A stretch of 37,352 nt of DNA, from positions 1 to 37,352 of the forward strand of contig JBAZWD010000015.1 in the NCBI GenBank assembly GCA_041660525.1, given 5' to 3'. The notes under the pieces are model-generated. The model made no database searches. It worked only from the letters and a program-made list of their open reading frames with translations, and was not told the DNA's origin. This document shows positions 18,818-27,487 of this stretch, piece after piece. Position 1 is the stretch's first letter. Each line of letters begins with the position of its first letter. This DNA is from JABCZS01 sp041660525. Its GTDB lineage: Bacteria > Pseudomonadota > Gammaproteobacteria > JABCZS01. Position numbers and translations under genes: made by a program.

Positions 18818-21292
18818 TTAATTAATTTTAGCTTTTAATTCTGTAACCTGTTTGGATAATTCCTGCACCGCCGCCCATAAGACACCGCAAACATCCATAG
18901 TATTTAAACTTTCTGGAGTATTTCCGTATCCAAATAACTCGTTAAAATCCTGCGCCATGATTCCGATATGTTTTGTCCCTTGATGTTCTTTATATTCCCA
19001 TTCGTCAATGTTGACATCGATTACTTTTTTTAGAATATCTTTTGTATCTGATTTTTTAAAGTTAGTTTTTAATTCCCTTGATGATGGATTATACCATACG
19101 CCATCAGCGCCCCAATAAGCGGCGGCATTAGGTGAAGTCATCCACATAGCAACACCGCCAACGGTTTGCCCCCACCAGTTGAAGTTCCCCGAATTATTGC
19201 GCAGGTAAAAGCCACCATCTGCGCCAACTTTGAATTGATACTGATTATTTGTCGCCGTCGCCGTACCATCTGCCCAGCAGAAGCTATTTAATGTCGCGGT
19301 CGCGTTGTAACCCGCAGCGAATGAATACACGCCTGCGCTGTTAGCCCTACCGCCGGGAATACAACCATAACCGCCGTTTATTATAACATTGCTTAAACCG
19401 CCGCCAATTGTGCTAAAACTTGCACCATCTACAATAACATTAGATTGACCGCCTGAAATAGTACAACTATTATGCCCTGTTATAGAATTACTATAGCCGC
19501 CGCCAATTGTATGACTATCAACTATATTTGCGGTACCACCGATAATAGCATTATTATAACCTCCTGAAATTGTATTCATTTCTGAATATGTTATACCGGC
19601 AGAAGCATTTATATTATTGTTAGTACCACCTCCGATTGTATTGCAAATATGATTAGTTCCAATAAAATTATTATAACCACCGCCAACAAAACTGTTACCG
19701 TCATAATTTCCCGATCCTGAATATGCAGTATTTATTCTATTAGCATAACCACCTGTAATGGTTGACCGCAGACCATCATTTTGATGATTCAACCCTGATA
19801 GAATCCCGCTGTAATTCGCCGCCGCTACTTGTGCCGCTATTGCGCGAGTATGAACTAAATCGATTGCATCAGTCCCGCGAGTATTCCCGGCTGTACTCTC
19901 GTTTGTCCTACGGATTGAATAGGTAGTGCCATCCTCGGTAAATGGTGAACTACCACCGCCGCCACCTGACGCCCATGTAGGAATACCACTTGCAAGTGTT
20001 AATACATACCCATCAGTAGTAGCGCCTAACCTTGCGGGAGTTCCACTATTATCGGATGAATAAATTATATCGCCTGTAGTGGTCATTGGATTGCTTAAAA
20101 CCGCACCCCATGACATTACACCTGCATCAGTTGATAATAGCGCATATCCGGTCACTGCTGGATAAGCAGAGGGTAATGTATATGCTAATGTACCATCAGC
20201 CTGGCTTCCCGAGTTCGTAAAAGAATTATATTTGGCGGCATTCTTTAGTTTTAAGGTTGCCGGTGAAGTGAATACCGTTTGGCTCATCGACGCCATTATA
20301 TTAGCTGATACATCCTGCCACTCTTCAAGGGTATTTGTACTTTGGCCGGCACCGGATTTTATAACTATCTTTGTGCTTCCGGTTGTCGCCGTGCCGTCCT
20401 GTATAAATGCTGTTTGACCTGCTGTGGTATTTGCTGTAGGTGCTACACGGAACTTCCAACCATCGGTAGAATTGCCAATTAATAAATTGCCGTTATGATT
20501 TAAAATCATGCCTTGGCTATTAGTCGTAGTGGTTTTTACGGTAGTGTAAAATGCTATCTGCGTGCCTTTGGCGGTTGTGCTAAAGTTTTCGGCAGCAGAT
20601 AAAATTATATAAGTATCGTTACCTGTTGAAAATGATGTACCTGTATGACCTCTGCCATAAATAACCCCTATGCTATCACCTGATAATGTTGCAGTCGCTG
20701 ACGCCATTGTTCCACGTGCTTTTCTAAAAATTAACCGTGGAGAACTTGAACTGTCAACATAGGATTCAAAACAGACTTGCGTTGTTGCATCATCTGAAAC
20801 GTGTAATTTATGGGTAGGCACATTAATACCAACCCCCAACCGGTTATTTGTCTTATCCCAAACAAAAAGGCTATCTGCGCCAAATACCCCGCCATCGTTG
20901 AATTGTATTTCTTTATCTGAACCGGCTGGAACTGCAATATCATTATTTAAAAATGTTCTTTTATCTGCATAAATCGTAATTGCCCCGGCGGCCGTGGTAA
21001 TTTCTGCAATAATATAGTTAGGAATAACAACGCCGGTAGTATTGCTACTAACTGCCCCGGCAGGTGTCACATAAATATAATTTACTGCATTATTTGCAAG
21101 TGTTAAAAACCCAGATGCAATTGTAACTGTAGTAACTCCAAATCTGACTACACCGCCATGATAATACCAGTCCAAACCGGTCGTATATTGTCTATCCATG
21201 CCCAATACTGACAATTCATCTATAATATGGTTGATACTTGTACCATGTCCAAATCTATCGCTATAGTAATTTTTAAAATTGTCTTGTATCAT
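18818..21292 (-). CDS. Tail fibre with YadA-like repeats and S74 chaperone domain
   Basis: 824 residues. An N-terminal attachment part is followed by collagen-free beta-rich segments, a Gly linker (GGGGGSSP) near 460, and about ten GGGxxN/GGxxN repeats (roughly 500-650), the pattern of YadA-head-like left-handed beta-rolls. The C-terminus (about 737-824) is a peptidase S74 intramolecular chaperone: S-S-R-E-L-K, then K-H-I-G-I-M-A-Q-D-F, with a final coiled coil. In that family the chaperone trimerises the fibre and then cuts itself off next to the conserved Ser. The protein probably binds the host surface. The RBS AGGGAATTAAAATT precedes the ATG at 21292. Confidence 0.9.
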   Translation of the reverse strand: MIQDNFKNYYSDRFGHGTSINHIIDELSVLGMDRQYTTGLDWYYHGGVVRFGVTTVTIASGFLTLANNAVNYIYVTPAGAVSSNTTGVVIPNYIIAEITTAAGAITIYADKRTFLNNDIAVPAGSDKEIQFNDGGVFGADSLFVWDKTNNRLGVGINVPTHKLHVSDDATTQVCFESYVDSSSSPRLIFRKARGTMASATATLSGDSIGVIYGRGHTGTSFSTGNDTYIILSAAENFSTTAKGTQIAFYTTVKTTTTNSQGMILNHNGNLLIGNSTDGWKFRVAPTANTTAGQTAFIQDGTATTGSTKIVIKSGAGQSTNTLEEWQDVSANIMASMSQTVFTSPATLKLKNAAKYNSFTNSGSQADGTLAYTLPSAYPAVTGYALLSTDAGVMSWGAVLSNPMTTTGDIIYSSDNSGTPARLGATTDGYVLTLASGIPTWASGGGGGSSPFTEDGTTYSIRRTNESTAGNTRGTDAIDLVHTRAIAAQVAAANYSGILSGLNHQNDGLRSTITGGYANRINTAYSGSGNYDGNSFVGGGYNNFIGTNHICNTIGGGTNNNINASAGITYSEMNTISGGYNNAIIGGTANIVDSHTIGGGYSNSITGHNSCTISGGQSNVIVDGASFSTIGGGLSNVIINGGYGCIPGGRANSAGVYSFAAGYNATATLNSFCWADGTATATNNQYQFKVGADGGFYLRNNSGNFNWWGQTVGGVAMWMTSPNAAAYWGADGVWYNPSSRELKTNFKKSDTKDILKKVIDVNIDEWEYKEHQGTKHIGIMAQDFNELFGYGNTPESLNTMDVCGVLWAAVQELSKQVTELKAKIN

Positions 21293-21296
21293 AATT

Positions 21297-23525
21297 TTAA
21301 TTCCCTGCTTTGGATTTTATTATTTTGGCTTTCATGGAAGGTTTTAATGTTTTTATGGCTTTCGGTTTGTTTTTCTTTGCAACTTCTTTTGTTTTCCACG
21401 CGCCATTATTTCGCTGTATTGCTTCCCTGGCAGCCTTGCCACCTTGAGGGAAAAAGCCGGATTCTGTATTAATAGTAACTGCATTTACCTTGCGTTTTCC
21501 AACGGCAGTCCCATTTATCACGGACGCTTCACCGGCAGTTGTTACCTGCAAATTGACTTCTGAAACAATGTAATTATTATTATCAGGTGAACCCATTGCA
21601 AATACTTCATCAGTATTAATTAAAATCTGCGTTGTGCCTGGCCATAGAGTTACGCAACCAGTAGGTGGTAATTCACAAACAACTGTTTCTGTTAATTCCA
21701 GTATCTTTTTTAATTCGTTGCTCGCTTCTGTTTCACCCGCAATAGATAAATCGCCACGTTCTAAAGTACGATGTATGATTCTTTTGTCTGCTGTTATTGC
21801 TTCCGGTGACCATGCTCTATAAATCTCTTGCTTTTGCTCTCCATCGGTAATAATAGAAATGGAATTGCAATAATCAGGATTGCCAAACTCACGGGATAAA
21901 GATACAACCTTTTCGTTGTCATCATAACCAGCGGATTCTGTTGTCAAAATATAAGTAGATATTGTCGCAGATATCGACGGTCTAATTAATATCGTTTGAT
22001 AATCGTTATCATCAATTACCATATTTCTAATTTTAGCTATATCTTTCAAAAACTCCGCAATTGATTTACCTGCCCCTGTTTCTATTTTGTCATAATCCCA
22101 ACCGGTATCAGGGAAAAATCCGGTATCATCAACGGTAACTGCCACGGGATTAAAACCCGCAACAGCCAGCGCCTTTGTCCAATAACTGGTAACATTTTCC
22201 CCATTAATGCAAGGCATAACAAGCGCATCACTCTCCATCTGGACCTTTAATCGGCTTTGAACTGTTGCGTTAATTGCCGAAAATGCCCCGTCTGCGTGTG
22301 ATTCTTCACCTAATCGCATTAATCCCGCACGCGCTAAAACTAATGTATTTGTAGAATCATACACGCCATAACGAAAAGCTACTGCCGGTAGAAATGGATT
22401 GCTTGAACTTGCCAGATAATAGGTTTGAAATTGTGTTGATGCAGCATCATCTGGAAAAAATAATTCCAAATCAATTTGCCTATCGACTAACTCATCATTA
22501 ACTGATTCATTCATCGATACCACATAAGGTGTTATATTATACCAGTCCGCAGAAACTGCAGGGTCTGTAAAGGCGTGTGCAAATCCAAATTGAAAAGCCT
22601 GTATTAAAACGGGGCTTGTGCCTGTGCTGGCTATTGTCAAAGTAGGTTTAAATCTCATTTCCCCTACACTGCCAATCCATGAATAAGTATCTGTTATTGT
22701 CGTTCCGATTGTTAACGGCGGGTATATTTTTAATTCGGGAGTTGTCGCGCTGTCATCTGCACCATTAGTCAATTGTGACATAGAATTAAGCACAATAACA
22801 CCGCTGGTAGGAAAAGTATATAATGATACTCCAACTAATGCAGCATACTTGCCATTTACCTGGATATAAGCATTAGCAGTGATAACTCTATCAGTAACAA
22901 TAGCCGAACCGATTAGCGGCGAAGTTATCAATATCTTTTGCATTCCATCCATTGTTCCAATTGTATAAAAATCCAGTACAATGACATTTGATTCCTTCCA
23001 TGCCTGTAAATCCTCGCCGGTTACATTGCGAGTTTCTGTGATAGTCCCATCAGTTAAAAACTCTATTAAACCTGTCCGGTAAAACTTAAACTTTCTACTT
23101 GTAGTTCCATCGTTAATTTCAATTGTCTGGTATTCATCTGCCGGTGGTGTTTTCATTTTAGGTCTGCGAATGTAAACGCTAAAACTGCCATCAGCAGATA
23201 ATAAAGCAGGATTAACTGATTTAATACCCCAATCAATCGCATGGTATTGTCGTGCGAAAGTTCCGATTAAATCCGGCGGTGTTATATTCTTCCAACTGCC
23301 AATGACTGATTCCCATGCCGTTGTTAGCGTCATATCTGTCGAACCTGGCAATGGTTTAAGCATAAACGCTTTTAATGCCGAATTATAAATCACATTTGTA
23401 TTAACAGAATAATCTGCCATTGATGAAGCTAATGCCCAAATATAACTATCAGGCTGGTTGCTATACCCCCACACATCATCAGGGTTGCCAATTTCATACA
23501 CAACATTATATTGCTCTATACCCAT
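21297..23525 (-). CDS. Tail hub / tip structural protein
   Basis: 742 residues. The N-terminal part begins with a beta-sandwich-like region, the middle (about 345-600) has the look of hub proteins that form a ring at the tail end (WYNITPYVVSMNES, then a long alpha/beta region), and the C-terminus is very basic (KNKPKAIKTLKPSMKAKIIK). Position right after the tape measure and a small linker gene, and before the fibre, fits a hub or distal tail protein. GGGGGTGACAC precedes the ATG at 23525. I do not recognise a precise family. Confidence 0.7.
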   Translation of the reverse strand: MGIEQYNVVYEIGNPDDVWGYSNQPDSYIWALASSMADYSVNTNVIYNSALKAFMLKPLPGSTDMTLTTAWESVIGSWKNITPPDLIGTFARQYHAIDWGIKSVNPALLSADGSFSVYIRRPKMKTPPADEYQTIEINDGTTSRKFKFYRTGLIEFLTDGTITETRNVTGEDLQAWKESNVIVLDFYTIGTMDGMQKILITSPLIGSAIVTDRVITANAYIQVNGKYAALVGVSLYTFPTSGVIVLNSMSQLTNGADDSATTPELKIYPPLTIGTTITDTYSWIGSVGEMRFKPTLTIASTGTSPVLIQAFQFGFAHAFTDPAVSADWYNITPYVVSMNESVNDELVDRQIDLELFFPDDAASTQFQTYYLASSSNPFLPAVAFRYGVYDSTNTLVLARAGLMRLGEESHADGAFSAINATVQSRLKVQMESDALVMPCINGENVTSYWTKALAVAGFNPVAVTVDDTGFFPDTGWDYDKIETGAGKSIAEFLKDIAKIRNMVIDDNDYQTILIRPSISATISTYILTTESAGYDDNEKVVSLSREFGNPDYCNSISIITDGEQKQEIYRAWSPEAITADKRIIHRTLERGDLSIAGETEASNELKKILELTETVVCELPPTGCVTLWPGTTQILINTDEVFAMGSPDNNNYIVSEVNLQVTTAGEASVINGTAVGKRKVNAVTINTESGFFPQGGKAAREAIQRNNGAWKTKEVAKKNKPKAIKTLKPSMKAKIIKSKAGN

Positions 23526-23794
23526 GTGTCACCCCCATCCGATGATGTGTATATAACTGGCGTCAAAGTTCCTGCTACAAAATGATAATATCTCAACTCA
23601 ATAGTTGCGTCTGGTTTCTCGGTTATTACAACAGGATAAACGTTATCAATGCCACCCGCAACTTCCACATTTGCACCGCCGTCAATTTTAAAATATAAAC
23701 TGTAATCGGTAACTTTTAAACCAATCCAAGCATCGTAAAAATCCCCAAACTGGCTATCATATTGATTTATAAAACTGGTAACTTGTACTGTCAT
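23516..23794 (-). CDS. Small tail protein between tape measure and hub
   Basis: 92 residues, entirely beta-strand-like (ATIELRYYHFVAGTLTPVIY), with no cysteine. It sits between tape measure and hub, where distal tail proteins are common. The start at 23794 has GGCGGTATAAAAA upstream. Its short length argues against a full Dit protein, so it may be a stub of one or an unrelated tip protein. Confidence 0.6.
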   Translation of the reverse strand: MTVQVTSFINQYDSQFGDFYDAWIGLKVTDYSLYFKIDGGANVEVAGGIDNVYPVVITEKPDATIELRYYHFVAGTLTPVIYTSSDGGDTWV

Positions 23795-23797
23795 TTT

Positions 23798-25351
23798 TTA
23801 TACCGCCAATCGCTTGCTAATATTCATTTGCGATATTGTGTCTGCCGTTTCTATGACTTGCGCTTTTAATTTCATATCATCATCTACAAATACACGTACA
23901 TTGACATTATTTTTCATTTGTCCATTTTGCATATTGTAGGATATAGGTTTATTTATAGATTGTGCTTTGATAGATTGTGGAACCTGCATTTTACCGGTTT
24001 CGTATTGTTTTAATCTTGAACCTGTAACGGCGTCTAATGCCAAACCTTGATTGCCTTTCCAGCCTTTTTCTTTTTGCATCATATCGCGTAACTGTGGTAA
24101 TGAGATGCCTAAATTGTCCGCTCTTTGTTTTAGTGATTGCTTATTTGCGGTTACCATTTTTTTGGTTTTATCGCCGGTTGCATCTCCTCTTTTATATTCA
24201 TCTATTACTTGAGATTGATATGCCGCCGCTAATTGCAACGCCGCTACTATTGCCAATATTGCCAATGCTACCGCGCCAAATACTGGTAATAGCGTTGTCC
24301 ATGATGCCGCTATGGTTGCTGTGGATGTTACGGATGCCGCCGCCGTTGCTAACTGTGCAAGTTTTAACATATCCATTGCTAATTTCATATTTATAATAAA
24401 TGCTGTTGCTTTTAAAATAGGGCCGCCAATTAATAAAATACCTGCAACCCATTTAATGGTAGTCATTAAATTGCTCATTTGCTCTTGCGTTAATGATGAT
24501 AAAAATCCTGTTAATTTTGATAATTCTGTTATAAACATTTTTTGAATAGGCATTAACTGCATACCCATTTCAATACTAACCTGATTTAATTGTTCTTTCA
24601 TTATTCGCAGTTTATTTGTCGGGCTGTCTAATGTCCTACCTAAATCTCCTTGTGCTTTTTGTGTGGATTCCATAATTAAACCATAACGCGCCATGACTTT
24701 TTGTTGTTCTGTCATTGCTTCACCTTGTTTTATTATACCATGTGATAATGCATAATTTTTAGTCGTGGTTTCATTAACTAAAATACCCAATCGTTTTAAT
24801 GGCTCTGATTCTCCGCTAATACCGGCTTGTAATTTCAAAAATGCCTCATCAATTCTTATATTATAAAATGAACTCATATCATAGGCTAATTGCGTTAAAC
24901 CTTTTGATAATTCTAAACTGTCTTTTTTACCTATTTTCATTGATTCAAACATTGCATAAAAAACAGCGGAGTTCTTACGAACTTCAAAACTATTTAAACC
25001 TAAGTTTTTCCTTAACGTTTCACTCCATATTCTTACATCGTTTGCATTTTCACCCAATGCAACACTGAAAAGGTTTTCTGATTCTATTGCTTCATTTGCC
25101 ATCATCACTGTTTTGGATAATGCCGCCACCATTCCTACACCTGCACCGGTCATCCAATTACCTGCCGTGTTCATTCCGTCTGCTACTTGCCCCATATTGC
25201 GCTTGAGATAACCACCAAAATCTGCTTTCATTTCTCCGAATGATGCCATTTTACTTTTAAAATTATTCATACCGGCTAATGCAGATTTTACACCCGGCGC
25301 GACATCTTTAGCATCAACGCCTATTTTAATCATTAATTCTGACATTTTCAT
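23798..25351 (-). CDS. Tail tape measure protein
   Basis: 517 residues. The N-terminal region (about 60-290) resembles the TP901-type tape measure core, with a large helical stretch (SENLFSVALGENANDVRIWS, then LQAGISGESEPLKRLGI). Hydrophobic segments follow (about 308-333 and 358-388, WTTLLPVFGAVALAILAIVA), as expected for the part that enters the host membrane. The C-terminal tail is polar. At about 1.5 angstrom per residue a chain of this length would imply a tail of roughly 75-80 nm. The ATG at 25351 overlaps the stop of the chaperone frameshift product (ATGA). Confidence 0.92.
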   Translation of the reverse strand: MKMSELMIKIGVDAKDVAPGVKSALAGMNNFKSKMASFGEMKADFGGYLKRNMGQVADGMNTAGNWMTGAGVGMVAALSKTVMMANEAIESENLFSVALGENANDVRIWSETLRKNLGLNSFEVRKNSAVFYAMFESMKIGKKDSLELSKGLTQLAYDMSSFYNIRIDEAFLKLQAGISGESEPLKRLGILVNETTTKNYALSHGIIKQGEAMTEQQKVMARYGLIMESTQKAQGDLGRTLDSPTNKLRIMKEQLNQVSIEMGMQLMPIQKMFITELSKLTGFLSSLTQEQMSNLMTTIKWVAGILLIGGPILKATAFIINMKLAMDMLKLAQLATAAASVTSTATIAASWTTLLPVFGAVALAILAIVAALQLAAAYQSQVIDEYKRGDATGDKTKKMVTANKQSLKQRADNLGISLPQLRDMMQKEKGWKGNQGLALDAVTGSRLKQYETGKMQVPQSIKAQSINKPISYNMQNGQMKNNVNVRVFVDDDMKLKAQVIETADTISQMNISKRLAV

Positions 25352-26039
25352 TGTATAACCCTCGCTTGCATCTTCATTCTATGCGTCTGCATGGCTTTCT
25401 CCAGCCGTTCTTTTCGTTCCGGTGTAATTTCTCTCTTTAGCTTTTTAGGTTGAGGCTCTCCGGTCATTTCTTCCAAAGTATCCGGTAATTTTTTAACCCA
25501 TGTTGCCGCCATATTCCAATGCGTCCAATACGCTGACTCGCGGCGGCAATATTTGTATACCTCTTCATAGTCAAATAGCAATTCGTCTAACTCACAATTA
25601 TACAAATCAGCTATTTTTATTCCGGTAATGGCACTGATTCGGATAATAAATCTGTGGATTGATTCTTCAACAGTTGAGATATTATCTCCGTTTGCTGTTT
25701 CTGCTGTGTTATTTGTACCTTTTCCATTTTCTGCTGTAGTGGCAACATTATTTTTTTTTGCAGGTCATCGATATTCGATATCATCATCATTAATTGCGCC
25801 TTGAATATCCCTACCTCTTCAAGTGACATATCATCAGTGACAACAGTATTACCGGCAGCTTTCAATGATAAATCTAATGCTGTGAATACTTTGTCATCAT
25901 CATCAATCCAATTCGGAACGTTAAATAATGATTCTTCTGTAAGTTTTAAAAACTCACGCATCACCTGCGCAGTGAACTTGACCGGATATTCTTTTTCATC
26001 AATATTGATTTTAAAATAACAATTCTGATTAACTGGCAT
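25348..26039 (-). CDS. Tail assembly chaperone, -1 frameshift fusion (GT-like)
   Basis: This product starts at 26039 in the G-like frame, slips -1 at A AAA AAA (25758-25752) and continues to the stop at 25348. The fusion is 96 residues of G plus 134 residues of the second frame, 230 in total. The -1 frame is open from the slip site with no stop, and has no good start of its own (only a TTG at 25605 inside it). In lambda the G/GT pair is made this way at a low rate and both products help the tape measure and tail tube assemble. The stop overlaps the tape measure start. Confidence 0.85.
25617..26039 (-). CDS. Tail assembly chaperone, G-like
   Basis: 140 residues, exactly the length of lambda gpG. 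It starts with a beta strand (CYFKINIDEKEYPVKFTAQV) followed by helices, and after D-D-L-Q-K-K (91-96) ends in a Gln-rich helix. The slippery run of nine A residues (25759-25751) sits at codons 94-96 and gives the GT-like product. The start at 26039 follows AAAGGGGAATGAA. The gene lies between the major tail protein and the tape measure, the standard place for these chaperones. Confidence 0.88.
   Translation of the reverse strand: MPVNQNCYFKINIDEKEYPVKFTAQVMREFLKLTEESLFNVPNWIDDDDKVFTALDLSLKAAGNTVVTDDMSLEEVGIFKAQLMMMISNIDDLQKKIMLPLQQKMEKVQITQQKQQTEIISQLLKNQSTDLLSESVPLPE
25752..25758 (-). promoter_or_regulatory. Programmed -1 ribosomal frameshift site (A AAA AAA)
   Basis: The G-frame codons CAA AAA AAA ATA contain the heptamer A-AAA-AAA in the correct phase (last base of CAA plus two AAA). 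In all there are nine consecutive A residues (25759-25751). Slipping one base back continues into a frame that is open for 134 codons and ends next to the tape measure start. Confidence 0.85.
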
Positions 26040-26062
26040 TTCATTCCCCTTTCATTTATGAA

Positions 26063-26097
26063 AATAACGGCGGCAGATTAACTCCACCGCCGTTATT
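26063..26097 (-). terminator. Strong hairpin / partial terminator after the major tail protein
   Basis: AATAACGGCGG (26063-26073) and CCGCCGTTATT (26087-26097) are perfect 11-base complements with a 13-base loop. On the minus strand the stem is followed by TTATTTTC, a short U-rich run. It lies between the highly expressed tail tube gene and the chaperone gene, so partial termination could lower the chaperones and tape measure relative to tube protein. Confidence 0.65.
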
Positions 26098-26126
26098 GTA
26101 CTATTATTTATTCAATTGTCAAAAGT

Positions 26127-26951
26127 TTATGCAGAAGTTACTGCAAACGGTGTAATGGTAACATCACCATTCGGAACTAAAGTAAACTTTCCATCGTTAA
26201 AACTGCCGTCTTTAGCACTGAAAGGTATTTCAGATACAAGGAATTGACCTTCCGCCAAATAGGTAGGAGTAGTAATAGTGCAGGTTAATTCTGCCTTGCC
26301 AATATAAGCGCCAATCATAGCACTCATCCACGTATCATCAGGCGCACCGGCTGTCAAAGTTACTGCGCCATTGGGAACTAACTTATAAGAAGTTCCAACA
26401 AAGTCGCCATCTTTTCCATCGTTGCTAATTTCAGATACAAAGAAAGAACCGGATATCACGCAATAGGTAGAAGTAATAATCACCGCCAATGCTGTTTTAT
26501 TTTCTACCGCATCCGCAATTTTATTATGATATGCATGGTCAACCGTGTAAGTACCTGGTGTAATTGTCGCTGTAAATAATACCTGCGAATCAATGGAAAC
26601 ATCAACATCTGTATGACCATACGCACGTAATGGAAAGTTAGCACCTTTTAAAGTGCTTTCAACTATATCGTTTTTAATACCTACTGATATTCCAGATAGA
26701 AAGATACAGTCTGCAGCTTCAATACTTAGTGCTACATCTTCAAATCCTTCCATATCGCCTGATTCGATAATATTGGATGTAATTGATACTTCCATATCAT
26801 CATGGTCTGGTTTTCGATAACGTCCAGATACCCCGCTTGCCGTCTGTTCTATTACAGAGTTTTTCCATGTGACAGTGCAATCTGTATGATGTTCCAAACT
26901 GTTTGAACCGTCGGAAAAAAGAATGTCGGCTAATTCTGCTAATTTTGGCAT
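26127..26951 (-). CDS. Major tail (tube) protein with internal duplication
   Basis: 274 residues, the subunit that stacks in rings to form the tail tube. The N-terminal half (1-130) has the strand pattern of siphovirus tube proteins. Two copies of a module follow: residues about 145-200 and 213-267 share S/G-x-F-x-V-S-E-I-x4-K-D-G-x-F and then Y/F-x-L-V-P-N-G-x-V-T. Such extra domains usually project from the tube surface. No Ig-like domain is obvious. It sits just before the strong hairpin and the chaperone genes, the standard place. Confidence 0.85.
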   Translation of the reverse strand: MPKLAELADILFSDGSNSLEHHTDCTVTWKNSVIEQTASGVSGRYRKPDHDDMEVSITSNIIESGDMEGFEDVALSIEAADCIFLSGISVGIKNDIVESTLKGANFPLRAYGHTDVDVSIDSQVLFTATITPGTYTVDHAYHNKIADAVENKTALAVIITSTYCVISGSFFVSEISNDGKDGDFVGTSYKLVPNGAVTLTAGAPDDTWMSAMIGAYIGKAELTCTITTPTYLAEGQFLVSEIPFSAKDGSFNDGKFTLVPNGDVTITPFAVTSA

Positions 26952-26968
26952 TTTACTACCCCTTTAAA

Positions 26969-27487
26969 TTATGGTATTTCTACGTTTGCCGCTGCAACTT
27001 CAGCAGGTGACGGCATTCTCGCTGTAACGTGTGCTACTCCTACCCCGTGCATAAATGCTACTTCGGTTAAGGTTTGCCATTGTGCTAATTTCTCTTTTTG
27101 ATTTAATGCAAATAGTTTTCCGCTCGTTCTATCCCAATCTGACAACGCGCGTAATATTTCATGTCCGATAATCGCCAACCATTTAAAATCAGTATTAACC
27201 TGCAAGAAAATAACAAATACTATTTGAAGTGTGCAGGAATCATCATATCCACCCCGTGACCGCTCGCCTGTCATTTCGTTAACAACTGATACAAAACAGG
27301 AAGGTGCAGGAACCGGATCACCTTCGGGGTCAAACTTTCCAGAATACACAACTATATTAGCTGTCGGCAATGTTCCTGTCATTTCCGGCTCAAATCCTTC
27401 TTGGGCTGGTAAATCTATACTGCCTATCGCTGTTTCTATTTTCTCTATTGCTTCTGATAAAATCATATCAGGTGCATATACTGTCAT
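26969..27487 (-). CDS. Putative tail terminator / completion protein
   Basis: 172 residues. The pattern is helix (LSEAIEKIETAIGSID), then strands with a conserved-looking SCFVSVVNEMTGERSRGGYDD, and a helical end. Its place between the gpZ-like gene and the tube protein matches gpU-type terminators that cap the tail tube and join it to the head. The ATG at 27487 overlaps the upstream stop. Family identity is inferred mainly from order. Confidence 0.62.
   Translation of the reverse strand: MTVYAPDMILSEAIEKIETAIGSIDLPAQEGFEPEMTGTLPTANIVVYSGKFDPEGDPVPAPSCFVSVVNEMTGERSRGGYDDSCTLQIVFVIFLQVNTDFKWLAIIGHEILRALSDWDRTSGKLFALNQKEKLAQWQTLTEVAFMHGVGVAHVTARMPSPAEVAAANVEIP

Noticed and set aside
24198..24452. 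Minus-strand alternative frame inside the tape measure gene
   Set aside because: Low-complexity translation (Gly, Ser, Asn-rich), no RBS, fully inside a well-supported gene.
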